A stretch of 64,000 bases of DNA from positions 1 through 64,000 of the forward strand of contig CAVPWU010000008.1 of NCBI GenBank assembly GCA_963709665.1, read 5' to 3'. The translations under genes and the position numbers were made by a program. Shown here in pieces: positions 51,889-60,179 of the stretch (within the stretch, counting starts at the first letter, position 1; each line of letters starts with the position of its first letter). The DNA is from DASZIT01 sp963709665 (GTDB lineage Bacteria; Actinomycetota; Acidimicrobiia; Acidimicrobiales; RAAP-2). A model generated the notes under the pieces. The model made no database searches and was not told where the DNA came from. It saw only the letters and a list, made by a program, of their open reading frames with translations.

Positions 51889-51915
51889 CCGGTGGCTGGG
51901 CGGCGGCCCGGCGGT

Positions 51916-53352
51916 TCAGAGCGGCCGGATCTCCGAGGGCTGCCAGGTCCGGTCGAACCACGGCTGCAGCGGCCCGTAGAGGCGCAGCATCGGGAACCAT
52001 CCCTTCCCCGGGACGGTCTGGATCCAGTTCCCCTCCCGGCCCGGTGGTGGCTCCGGGCCGAACCAGATGGTGGTGGAGCCGTCCTCGTCGGAGGTGACCG
52101 CACCCCCCGGGCTCATGACGCTGGGGTACGGGGTGTCGGTCACCAGCAGGGACCGAGTCTGGGTGTCGTAGACGTCCACCGACCAGAAGTTCCGCGCCGG
52201 GGGATCGGGCGGGAGGGTGAGGGCGTAGGACCGGGCACCGTCGAGGGCGTCGCCGTCGGCGTCGCGTGCGGTGTACGCGTAGGCCGACCCGGTCCCGACC
52301 TGGGCACGGGCCATCGCCGGGGTGATCACGGTGGCGAAGTAGTGGAACGTCGTCCGGGCGTCGAGCAGGCGGGCCCCCCGGCGGAGGAACTCGTGACTGC
52401 CACCGATGAAGGCCTGCGACCACGAGGAGCCCTCGAAGATGACCGCCTCCGGGTCCCGGGGGGCGTACACCAACGCCCGGCTGATGGCGGCCGCCGTCCG
52501 GGCGGCGGTGTCGAGGATGGCACGCCGCTGGTCGTCGGGGCGGAATGGCTGGCCATGGACGATGCCGATCCCGGCCAGCTGGCCGGCGCGCTCAGGGTCC
52601 AGCGCGGTGGTCGGCTCCTCCTGGACGATGGTGTCGATCTCCTCGTAGAAGGAGAAGTCGTTGGCGTGCACCGTGTTGAAGCGGTGGGCGGCGATGTTGA
52701 CGAACTCCACCGGTGGCGGGTCGTCGGCCTCGGCCAGCGGGTAGACCCGGGTCTCCCGCAGAGCCGGCACCCCGCCCAGGGCCCGGAACACCACCCAGTT
52801 GGTGAAGGTGGGTGGGCGGTAGACGTAGTAGCCGTCGGGGACCTCACCCTCGTAGCCGGGCGGCAGGAACAGGTACCGGCCACCCTCCCCCCGGTCGGGC
52901 CCGGCGATGCCCATGTCGGCCACGTACCGGAACCAGAAGTCGTCGACCACGCACAGCGACTGCCTGGGGGGTTCGATGACGAACGGCCCGGTGGCCTTCA
53001 GGTCCAGGAACATCGATCCGTAGGTGGTCTCGGTGTTCGGGGTCAGGAAGTAGCTCCCGGAGTTGGCCCGGGGGTCGGTGTAGCCGATCTGGTTGGTGCC
53101 GGTCAGGCCGACGCTCCGGAAGCCGTTCCGCATGGCCACCAGCGAGGCGCCGGGCACCGCGTTGAGGAACACCTCCACCCCCCGCAGGAAGTCCAGGGCG
53201 CCGTAGAGCCGGTCGACCGACTCGGCGGTGGGGACCCCGTCCACCAGATGGAAGGTCCCCAGAGGTGTCTCGAGGGTGGGCGGCGTACCGATCGCCGCCA
53301 GCGCCCGCTCCAGCGCTCCGGGATCGGTGTCGTGTCCTCGTCCCTCTCCCAT
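51916..53352 (-). CDS. DUF1254/DUF1214 domain protein
   Basis: 478 residues. Residues about 60-190 are DUF1254 (NQIGYTDPRANSGSYFLTPNTETTYGSMFLDLKATGPFVIE). Residues about 320-450 are DUF1214 (SAYAYTARDADGDALDGARSYALTLPPDPPARNFWSVDVYDTQTRSLL). The pair occurs widely in bacteria without a settled function. There is no signal peptide, whereas many homologues are exported. The ATG is preceded by GGAGGCG. Confidence 0.9.
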   Translation of the reverse strand: MGEGRGHDTDPGALERALAAIGTPPTLETPLGTFHLVDGVPTAESVDRLYGALDFLRGVEVFLNAVPGASLVAMRNGFRSVGLTGTNQIGYTDPRANSGSYFLTPNTETTYGSMFLDLKATGPFVIEPPRQSLCVVDDFWFRYVADMGIAGPDRGEGGRYLFLPPGYEGEVPDGYYVYRPPTFTNWVVFRALGGVPALRETRVYPLAEADDPPPVEFVNIAAHRFNTVHANDFSFYEEIDTIVQEEPTTALDPERAGQLAGIGIVHGQPFRPDDQRRAILDTAARTAAAISRALVYAPRDPEAVIFEGSSWSQAFIGGSHEFLRRGARLLDARTTFHYFATVITPAMARAQVGTGSAYAYTARDADGDALDGARSYALTLPPDPPARNFWSVDVYDTQTRSLLVTDTPYPSVMSPGGAVTSDEDGSTTIWFGPEPPPGREGNWIQTVPGKGWFPMLRLYGPLQPWFDRTWQPSEIRPL

Positions 53353-53418
53353 CGCCTCCGCTCCCTGGTCGATCGTCCGGCCGCCGTCGGCCCAACCTAC
53401 CCGGGGGCCGGTGGCGGC

Positions 53419-54201
53419 CTAGCCCTGGTGGGCGGGGCACCACCACGAGGTCCGGCCGCCCACGGTGTCCCGGGTCAGCTCGGCGCCGTCCTTGGGGCAC
53501 CGACCCCCCGGGTGGCGCTCCTCCATCAGGTCCCCGAGATGGGACCCACCCCGCTCGCCCAGGTCGGTCAGCACCCGGACCAGGTGGTGGTGGAGGCGCC
53601 GCACCTCGGCGGGCGTCAGCGACCGGCTGGGACGGAGCGGGGAGAGCCCGGCCCGCCACAGCAGCTCGTCGGCGATCAGGTTCCCCACCCCCGCCACCGC
53701 CGACTGGTCGAGTAGGCGGGCCTTGAGGGGGGACGACGAGGTGGCCAGGGCGGCGGCCAGCTCCGACCGTGAGACGGCCAGGGCGTCGGGACCCAGGTGG
53801 TCGAGGGTGGGGTCGAGCACCACCCCGCCGAGTCGGCGGGGGTCGTGGACGATGAGCGTGCCACCGTCGTCGAACCGGATCCGCAGCCGCTCCCACGCCC
53901 GCTCCCTCCGGTGGGGGGCGTACCGGAGGTCGTCCACCCCGGCCGCCCCGTCGAGCAGCAGGGTGCCGGTCATGCCGAAGCGGAGGCCGACGACCGCCCC
54001 GGTGTCGACGTCCAGCAGCAGGAGCTTGCCGATCCGGCGGGTGCCCTCCACCCGGTGGCCGACCAGGGCCCGACGGAGCGCCGCCCCGGTGGTGCCGTGC
54101 TTCAGATACCAGGTGTCGGGGGTCTCCACCTTGGCGATGGTCCGTCCGACGGCCCCGTCGGCCAGCTGTCGGTACGACTCCACCTCGGGCAGTTCCGGCA
54201 C
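53419..54201 (-). CDS. mutM: Formamidopyrimidine-DNA glycosylase-family enzyme with altered zinc finger
   Basis: 260 residues. Base-excision repair glycosylase/AP lyase: mature N-terminal proline and Glu in VPELPEVESY, catalytic Lys in RRIGKLLLLD, DNA-contact motif GLRFGMTG, and the H2TH segment GVGNLIADELLWRAGLSPLRP. The C-terminal finger, normally four cysteines, reads RCPKDG then WWCPAHQ (CxxD...CxxH), so metal binding would be unusual or lost. The GTG has TACCCT 6 nt upstream (leaderless). Fpg and plant/actinobacterial Nei-type members cannot be separated with certainty. Confidence 0.85.
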   Translation of the reverse strand: MPELPEVESYRQLADGAVGRTIAKVETPDTWYLKHGTTGAALRRALVGHRVEGTRRIGKLLLLDVDTGAVVGLRFGMTGTLLLDGAAGVDDLRYAPHRRERAWERLRIRFDDGGTLIVHDPRRLGGVVLDPTLDHLGPDALAVSRSELAAALATSSSPLKARLLDQSAVAGVGNLIADELLWRAGLSPLRPSRSLTPAEVRRLHHHLVRVLTDLGERGGSHLGDLMEERHPGGRCPKDGAELTRDTVGGRTSWWCPAHQG

Positions 54202-54207
54202 GGCCCG

Positions 54208-54213
54208 AGGGTA
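54208..54213 (-). promoter_or_regulatory. -10 hexamer of leaderless mutM promoter
   Basis: TACCCT on the minus strand, 6 nt before the GTG. The same hexamer and spacing as prfA. Confidence 0.5.
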
Positions 54214-54294
54214 GCGGCCGAACCGGGCCCGCCGGTCCGAACCGGTGGACGTCGACCGCCCGCCCTCCGTCCCCGGGGCGGGGACACGGGTCGC

Positions 54295-54300
54295 TATGGT
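54295..54300 (+). promoter_or_regulatory. -10 hexamer of leaderless FrhB-family gene
   Basis: TATGGT, 7 nt before the ATG at 54308. Confidence 0.45.
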
Positions 54301-54307
54301 GGGCGCC

Positions 54308-55432
54308 ATGCCTCCCGAGAAGCCGCAGTGGGCAGAGCTCTACAAGGAAGTGGTGACCTCCGGCCTGTGCACGGGCTGCGCCGGCTGCATCATCGCCTGC
54401 CCCCACGACGTCCTGTCCTACGACGACACCGGCGGCAAGTACAAGCCGTTCCACATCGACGCCGACGGTGGCCGCGAGGACTGCACCCACGGGGTGAAGG
54501 GGTGCACCATGTGCACCCGGGCCTGTCCCCGGTTCCGCCTGTGGGAGCCGGAGATCGACACCCACCTCTTCGGCCGGGAGCGCAGCCCCGCCGAGATCGC
54601 CGGCATCTCGTCGGACATCCTGCTGGTGCGGGCCACCGATCCCGACATCCATCTGGCCGGCCAGGACGGCGGCCTGGTGTCCGCCCTGCTGATCTGGGCC
54701 CTGGAGCACGACGTCATCGACGCCGCCCTCGTCTCCACCCTCGAGGGCGACGGCTCCACCTGGAAGGCCACGCCGGCCGTGGCCACCGACCGCGCCCAGG
54801 TGCTGGCCGCCGCCGGGTCCCGCTACACCTACTCGGCCAACCCGCTGGCCTACCCCCAGGCCATCGAGGGGGGCGCCGAGCGGATCGCCCTGGTCGGCAT
54901 GGGCTGCCAGGCCTCCGGCCCCCCGGTCATGCAGGCCCGCAAGGCCGGCAAGATCGCCCGGCGCCTGTCGCTGACCATCGGGCTGCTGTGCTCCAAGACC
55001 TTCGACGACGCCATCTTCCCCGAGCTCTTCGAGGCGAAGTACGGGATCGCCCGGGCCGACATCACCAAGATGAACATCAAGGGGGTGTTCCAGGTCTGGA
55101 CCCGGGACGGCGGCTTCCACGAGATCCCCCTCAAGGAGGCCCATGCCTGGACCCGCGAGGGCTGCACCTCGTGCCCCGACTTCGCCGCCGAGCACGCCGA
55201 CATCTCCACCGGTGGCATCGGGGCCTTCAGCGACTGGACGCTCACCATCGTCCGGACCGACAAGGGCCGCGAGCTCCTCGAGGGGATGGTCGCCGACGGC
55301 GCGGTGGAGACCCGGCCCGGCGACGACGACCCGGGCGCCATCGCCCTCCTCCACCGGCTGGCCGGCGTCAGCCGGAAGCGGTGGCCCCAGACGGCGGTGG
55401 CCATGCCCCGGCGGCTCCCCGACCCGGTCTGA
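54308..55432 (+). CDS. Coenzyme F420 hydrogenase/dehydrogenase beta-subunit family Fe-S protein
   Basis: 374 residues. Two ferredoxin-like cysteine clusters lead: CTGCAGCIIACP and CTHGVKGCTMCTRACP. The FrhB domains follow, with AGQDGGLVSALLIWALE, GMGCQASG, LLCSKTF and the late CTSCPDFAAEHADIS. Such proteins shuttle electrons between F420H2 or flavin and a partner. Actinobacteria make F420, so a soluble F420- or ferredoxin-linked reductase is likely. It stands 73 nt upstream of the phosphatase-DUF3090-SCO1664 genes. Confidence 0.85.
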   Translation: MPPEKPQWAELYKEVVTSGLCTGCAGCIIACPHDVLSYDDTGGKYKPFHIDADGGREDCTHGVKGCTMCTRACPRFRLWEPEIDTHLFGRERSPAEIAGISSDILLVRATDPDIHLAGQDGGLVSALLIWALEHDVIDAALVSTLEGDGSTWKATPAVATDRAQVLAAAGSRYTYSANPLAYPQAIEGGAERIALVGMGCQASGPPVMQARKAGKIARRLSLTIGLLCSKTFDDAIFPELFEAKYGIARADITKMNIKGVFQVWTRDGGFHEIPLKEAHAWTREGCTSCPDFAAEHADISTGGIGAFSDWTLTIVRTDKGRELLEGMVADGAVETRPGDDDPGAIALLHRLAGVSRKRWPQTAVAMPRRLPDPV

Positions 55433-55492
55433 TCCGCCGTCCCCCGGCCCCGGCCCGGCGGCTCCGGGGTCCGGCCCGGGCGCCGGGCACGG

Positions 55493-55498
55493 TACGTT
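55493..55498 (+). promoter_or_regulatory. -10 hexamer of leaderless histidine-phosphatase gene
   Basis: TACGTT, 7 nt before the ATG at 55506. Confidence 0.45.
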
Positions 55499-55505
55499 GG
55501 CGGCA

Positions 55506-56168
55506 ATGCCGACCCGGAAGCCCGCCCACCCCCGACCCACCGTGGTCCTCCTGGTGCGGCACGGGAAGACCCCCACCACCGGCACCATCCTCCCGGGGAG
55601 GGCCAAGGGGCTCCACCTGTCGGAGGAGGGGCAGGCCCAGGCCGAGGTGGTGGCGGCCCGCATCGCCGACCTGGCCGGGGACCCCGCCCGGGCCCCTGCG
55701 GCCGTCTACGCCTCCCCCCTCGAGCGCACCACCGAGACCGCCCGTCCCATCGCCCGCCGCCTGGGCCTCCGGGTCCGGCCCCAGAAGGGCCTGCTGGAGT
55801 GCGACTTCGGCGAGTGGACCGGCGCCGAGCTGAAGCTGCTGGCCAAGAAGCCGGAGTGGAGCCAGGTCCAGCACTGGCCGAGCGGCTTCCGGTTCCCGGG
55901 CGGCGAGTCGTTCCTGGAGATGCAGGCCCGGATCACCGGGACCATCGCCGAATTGGCAGCCCGCCATCCGGGTGAGACGATCGTCGCCGTGTCCCATGCC
56001 GACCCCATCAAGGCCGCCGTCGCCGCCGCCGCCGGCACCCATCTCGACCAGTTCCAGCGCCTGACGGTGGCCCCGTGCTCGGTCTCCGCCCTCGCCTACA
56101 CCGCCGGTGGCCCGCACGTGCTCAGCGTCAACACCACCTCCTCGCTCGCCGATCTGGCCCTCTCGTGA
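55506..56168 (+). CDS. Histidine phosphatase family protein (MSMEG_4193-like)
   Basis: 220 residues. Catalytic LLVRHGKTPTTG with the phosphorylated histidine, SPLERTTETARPIA, FGEWTGAELK and second histidine in VSHADPIKA give the phosphoglycerate-mutase fold. The family is found next to DUF3090 and an SCO1664-type kinase-like protein in many actinobacteria (from memory). GTGA overlap couples it to DUF3090. Substrate unknown; probably a phosphoester made or used with its neighbours. Confidence 0.88.
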   Translation: MPTRKPAHPRPTVVLLVRHGKTPTTGTILPGRAKGLHLSEEGQAQAEVVAARIADLAGDPARAPAAVYASPLERTTETARPIARRLGLRVRPQKGLLECDFGEWTGAELKLLAKKPEWSQVQHWPSGFRFPGGESFLEMQARITGTIAELAARHPGETIVAVSHADPIKAAVAAAAGTHLDQFQRLTVAPCSVSALAYTAGGPHVLSVNTTSSLADLALS

Positions 56169-56662
56169 GCGACGGCTACGACTTCTCCGACCCCGACCGG
56201 TTCACGGTCGGGACCGTCGGCCCCGTGGGACAGCGGCTCTTCCTCCTCCAGTGCCGGAAGGGGGAGGTGCTGCTGACCCTCAAGATCGAGAAGCAGCAGG
56301 TCTCGGTGCTGGCCGACTACCTGGCCCAGATCGTGCGCGACCAGGCCCGGCCCGGTCATCTCCCCGACGAGCTGCCCCTCGAGGAGCCCGATGAGCCGGC
56401 CTGGGCGATCGGGACGGTGGGCGTCACCTACGACGAGCACGACGACCGGGTGGTGATCGTCATCGAGGAGCTGGTGCCCGAGGACGAGTCCGGCGCCATC
56501 GCCCGTCTCTCCGTCACCCGGGAGCAGGCCGCCGCCTTCGCCATCACCGCCACCCGGCTGGTGGAGTCGGGCCGTCCCCCCTGCCCCCTCTGCGGGTCGC
56601 CCCTCGACCCCTCCGGACACGAATGCCCCAGAACGAACGGCCACCGGCCTCCGGCGACCTGA
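56165..56662 (+). CDS. DUF3090 family protein
   Basis: 165 residues. The N-terminal part (FTVGTVGPVGQRLFLLQCRKGEVLLTLKIEKQQVSVLADYL) is the DUF3090 core, and the C-terminus is a small zinc ribbon (CPLCGSPLDPSGHECPR). Function unknown. It overlaps its neighbours on both sides: GTGA with the phosphatase and 40 nt with the kinase-like gene. This conserved three-gene unit implies a shared pathway. Confidence 0.88.
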   Translation: MSDGYDFSDPDRFTVGTVGPVGQRLFLLQCRKGEVLLTLKIEKQQVSVLADYLAQIVRDQARPGHLPDELPLEEPDEPAWAIGTVGVTYDEHDDRVVIVIEELVPEDESGAIARLSVTREQAAAFAITATRLVESGRPPCPLCGSPLDPSGHECPRTNGHRPPAT

Positions 56663-57387
56663 GGGGCTGGCGCCCCGACGCCGGTCCGGACCTCGGGGAC
56701 GCCCTCGCCGCCCTGGCCGGGGGCGAGCTCACGGTGGAAGGCCGGATGCCGTGGAGCTCCAACCTCACCTTTCTGGTGTCGGTGGACGGCACCGGGCTCC
56801 GGGCCGTCTACAAGCCGCTGCGGGGCGAACAGCCACTGTGGGACTTCCCCGGCGGCCTCTACCGCCGGGAGGTCGCCGCCTACGCCCTCTCGGAGGCGCT
56901 GGGCTGGCAGCTGGTTCCTCCGACGGTGGCCCGGGACGACGGGCCGTACGGCGAAGGCTCGCTCCAGCTGTTCGTGGAGGCCGACTACCAGCAGCACTAC
57001 TTCACCCTCATCGAGGACGGGGCGGGCGGGTTCCTCGACCGCCTGCGGCAGATGTGCCTCTTCGACGTGGTGGCCAACAACGCCGACCGCAAGAGCGGTC
57101 ACGTCCTCCGGGGGGCCGACGACCACCTCTGGGGCATCGACCACGGGCTCTGCTTCCACCCCCACCCCAAGCTCCGCACGGTGATCTGGGAGTTCGCCGG
57201 GGACGAGGTGCCCGCCGCCGACCTGGCCACGGTGGAGGCGCTGGCCGACGACCTCCCCGACCCGGTGGCCCGCCACCTCACCCCCGAGGAGCGCCGGAGT
57301 CTGGTCGACCGGGTGACCGAGCTCTCGGTGACCGGGATCCTGCCCTGCCCGGACAGCGACCGGCCCTATCCCTGGCCCCTGGTCTGA
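56623..57387 (+). CDS. SCO1664 family (PI3/4-kinase-like) protein
   Basis: 254 residues. Kinase-like core: SNLTFLVSVDGTGLRAVYKPLRGE (ATP lysine), FDVVANNADRKSGHVL (catalytic Asp/Asn), WGIDHGLCFHPHPKLRTVIWEF (metal-binding Asp). This follows the PI3/4-kinase-like actinobacterial family SCO1664. The substrate is unknown. The ATG lies inside the DUF3090 gene (40-nt overlap), so the start is coupled. Together with the upstream phosphatase it suggests a phosphorylation-dephosphorylation pair. Confidence 0.85.
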   Translation: MPQNERPPASGDLRGWRPDAGPDLGDALAALAGGELTVEGRMPWSSNLTFLVSVDGTGLRAVYKPLRGEQPLWDFPGGLYRREVAAYALSEALGWQLVPPTVARDDGPYGEGSLQLFVEADYQQHYFTLIEDGAGGFLDRLRQMCLFDVVANNADRKSGHVLRGADDHLWGIDHGLCFHPHPKLRTVIWEFAGDEVPAADLATVEALADDLPDPVARHLTPEERRSLVDRVTELSVTGILPCPDSDRPYPWPLV

Positions 57388-57439
57388 GACGTCCGGCCGG
57401 GGAGTCCGGCCCCGGCGGCGGGGCCGTCGCCCGGCGGCG

Positions 57440-58585
57440 TCAGCCCGGCAGGTTGATGTGGAGGGTGGAGCGCATCGAGTTGATCACCGCCTGGGAGAGG
57501 ACCTCGCCCCCGTCGGTGGTCAGGTGGATGCCGTCGGGGGTCCGGATGTTCACCTCGGCGCCGGCGGCGTTGGTCAGGTACGGGGTGAACCCGCCCTGGG
57601 GCGTCCCGAGGACCGTCCTGGTGTCGAGGAAGGTCGCCTGGCCCGGATGCTGGGCCACCTGGGAGCGGACGATGGAGTTGAGGTTGTCCATGGCGGCGTC
57701 GAGCCCGGGGTCGGCCATGGGCGGCATCCCCACCCACAAGACGTGGGCACCGGTGGCGAAGGCCAGATCCATGAACGAGCCCACCCGGTCGGCGTAGGCG
57801 GTGTTCCAGGCCGGGGTGCCGTAGGTGACGACGTTGCCGTCCACCTGCATGTTCTGGGGGTCGTTGGCACCGATCATCACCACCACCAGCTGCGGCCGGT
57901 CGTTGACCAGGTCGGCCATCAGCTCTTCGGGCCAGTTGAAGTAGTCGGGTCGGCTGAGGCCGGTGTCGATCCGGCCGTCGAGGGTGGGGCTGACGGCATC
58001 GGTGCCGGCCAGGTCGTTGACCAACGGCTGCCCGAGATCGATGCCGATGGAGTCGCCCACCACCAGCACCCGGAGGGGGTCGGCGGGGACCGGGCTCCGG
58101 TTCAGCGGGGGGAAGGTGGTCGGGGTGGTGGCCGTCGAGTTCGGCACCGTCGGCAGGGTGCTGACCCCCGGGAACGTCCCGTGACCGTGGGGCTTGGCCA
58201 CCGCCAGCGTCGGACCGGCACCCGGTGAGCGGCCGAGGAGATCGTCGGTCCACACCACCACGTGGGAGAGCCCCAGACCCCGGCTGACCACCGCGATCGG
58301 CCCCAGCACGTCGAGCGAGACGGTGCGTCGGGTGCCGAACGGGGAGGCCTGCGCGGACGACTGCAGCGACGGGGCGTCGAGCAGCAACCACACTCCGAAG
58401 CAGACCAGCCCGATGAAGAGCGCCCGGGTCCACGGGATGCCGGGGAAGGTCGGCGGGTTCCCCGGCGCCCCGACCACGGGCGCCCGGTGGGTGGCAGCCG
58501 CCGTCTTCGTGACGCTGGCGGTGTCCTCGGTGTCCTCGGTGTCCTCGGTCGGCTCGGAGGGCGGCGGGGTGGGGGTTCTCTGCAC
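57440..58585 (-). CDS. Membrane-anchored SGNH hydrolase (DUF459)
   Basis: 381 residues. Cytoplasmic Glu/Thr-rich N-terminus with three EDT repeats, one membrane segment (ALFIGLVCFGVWLLLDA), then an extracellular SGNH domain: LRVLVVGDSIGIDLG (block I Ser), VVMIGANDPQNM (block III Asn) and DGIHLTTDGG (Asp/His). DUF459 proteins often pair with MBOAT proteins to transfer acyl groups to cell-surface polymers. The MBOAT gene lies 8 nt upstream, so the two form an O-acylation system. Confidence 0.87.
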   Translation of the reverse strand: MQRTPTPPPSEPTEDTEDTEDTASVTKTAAATHRAPVVGAPGNPPTFPGIPWTRALFIGLVCFGVWLLLDAPSLQSSAQASPFGTRRTVSLDVLGPIAVVSRGLGLSHVVVWTDDLLGRSPGAGPTLAVAKPHGHGTFPGVSTLPTVPNSTATTPTTFPPLNRSPVPADPLRVLVVGDSIGIDLGQPLVNDLAGTDAVSPTLDGRIDTGLSRPDYFNWPEELMADLVNDRPQLVVVMIGANDPQNMQVDGNVVTYGTPAWNTAYADRVGSFMDLAFATGAHVLWVGMPPMADPGLDAAMDNLNSIVRSQVAQHPGQATFLDTRTVLGTPQGGFTPYLTNAAGAEVNIRTPDGIHLTTDGGEVLSQAVINSMRSTLHINLPG

Positions 58586-58593
58586 GGATCAGG

Positions 58594-60015
58594 TCAGAAT
58601 CGGTAGTAGATGAACGGCGCCACGCCTTCCGGCCCGAGGGTGGTGATGGCCAGCAGCACCAGGCCCAGTATGCCCCCCTGGATCCACGGCGTACGTTCAG
58701 CGAACGCCCCCTTGACCCGGTCGAGGGCGGTATCGGGGAGGTACTGGGTCCCGATGCCGAGGGCGATGGCCCCCAGGGCCAGCGGGGTGATGAGGGGTGA
58801 GTCGCCCCAGCCGTGGAAGAGCCGGTCCAACAGGGACACGACGTTGGAGAAGGAGGTCGCCCGGAAGAGCAGCCAGCCGCCGCACACCACCTGGAAGGTC
58901 ACGAAGCGGGCGACGGCCACCCGGGCCCGACCACCGGGCTCCAGCGGGAGGCCGTGGGCGGCCCGCCACCTCCGGCGCTGTCGTCCGATCACCTGACCGA
59001 TGCCGTGGTAGAGACCCCAGGCCACGAAGGTCCAGGCGGCACCGTGCCACAGGCCCCCCAGCAGCATGGTGATGATGATGTTGAGGCTGATCCTCCACTC
59101 CGGGCCACGGTTGCCGCCGAGGGGGATGTAGAGGTAGTCGCGCAGCCAGTTGGACAGCGTCATGTGCCACCGGCGCCAGAAGTCCTGGAGGGAGACGGCG
59201 GTATAGGGCCGGTTGAAGTTCTGGGGGAAGCGGAAGCCCAGCAGCAGGGCGATGCCGATGGCGATGTCGGTGTAGCCGCTGAAGTCGGCGTAGATCTGGA
59301 CGGCGTACCCCCAGACGGCCACCACCACCTCCGGTCCGGAGTGCTGGTGGGGGTCGGCGAAGACCGGGTCGACCACGTAGGTGGAGAGGTAGGAGGACAG
59401 CACCACCTTTTTGGCCAGCCCGGCGGCGATCAGCCAGGAGGCCTCCACGTAGTTGACGTGGTCCGGATCGCGTCGCCGGCGGATCTGGGGCAGCAGCTCG
59501 GTCCCGCGGACGATGGGGCCGGCCACCAGGTGGGGGAAGAAGCTGAGGAAGACGGCCAGGTCGATGGGCCGGGCCCGCTTCAGAGCCCCCCGGTGGACGT
59601 CCACCACGTAGCTCACCGCCATGAAGGTGAAGAAGGAGATGGCGATGGGCAGCGTGACGTCGAGGAGCGGCAGCGGGCGGCCCAGACCGATCCCGTGGAA
59701 CAGGTTGTCCACGTTGACGGTGACGAACACGTAGTACTTGAACCACGCCAGCAGGCCCAGGAGGCCGGCCAAGGTCACCCACAGGGCCACCCGCCGGGCG
59801 GTCCCGGCCAGCCGGTCGAGCGTCTCCGCCCCCAGCCAGGCGATGGCCGACGACGCCAGCAGGAGGAAGACGAACCGCCAGTCGGCCCAGGCGTAGAAGA
59901 AGTAGCTGGCCGCCACCATGAAGAGCTTCCATGGGCCCGGATACGGGTTGAGCAGCCAGCTGACCGTGTAGACCACGGCGAAGAAGATGGCGAAGTCGAT
60001 GGTCGGGAAGAGCAT
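58594..60015 (-). CDS. MBOAT family O-acyltransferase (AlgI-like)
   Basis: 473 residues, about ten membrane segments. The conserved region QDFWRRWHMTLSNWLRDYLYIPLGGNR and the invariant histidine in LLGGLWHGAAWTF identify the membrane-bound O-acyltransferase fold. AlgI-type members pass acetyl groups from inside the cell to an outer SGNH partner, here the next gene. The target is probably a wall or exopolysaccharide sugar. Confidence 0.9.
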   Translation of the reverse strand: MLFPTIDFAIFFAVVYTVSWLLNPYPGPWKLFMVAASYFFYAWADWRFVFLLLASSAIAWLGAETLDRLAGTARRVALWVTLAGLLGLLAWFKYYVFVTVNVDNLFHGIGLGRPLPLLDVTLPIAISFFTFMAVSYVVDVHRGALKRARPIDLAVFLSFFPHLVAGPIVRGTELLPQIRRRRDPDHVNYVEASWLIAAGLAKKVVLSSYLSTYVVDPVFADPHQHSGPEVVVAVWGYAVQIYADFSGYTDIAIGIALLLGFRFPQNFNRPYTAVSLQDFWRRWHMTLSNWLRDYLYIPLGGNRGPEWRISLNIIITMLLGGLWHGAAWTFVAWGLYHGIGQVIGRQRRRWRAAHGLPLEPGGRARVAVARFVTFQVVCGGWLLFRATSFSNVVSLLDRLFHGWGDSPLITPLALGAIALGIGTQYLPDTALDRVKGAFAERTPWIQGGILGLVLLAITTLGPEGVAPFIYYRF

Positions 60016-60179
60016 GGTTCGGGTGATCCGGGAACGCCTGCGGATCGCGCGGCCGAGCGAAACCGGGTTCCGACCTTACCTCCCACCCCTGCGAGCGTCC
60101 GTCGATGCACGCGCCCGCCCGGGCGCGCCGCCGGGGGACGCCCACCCGGCGGACCAGGGCGGCGACGCCGCCCCGGTGA

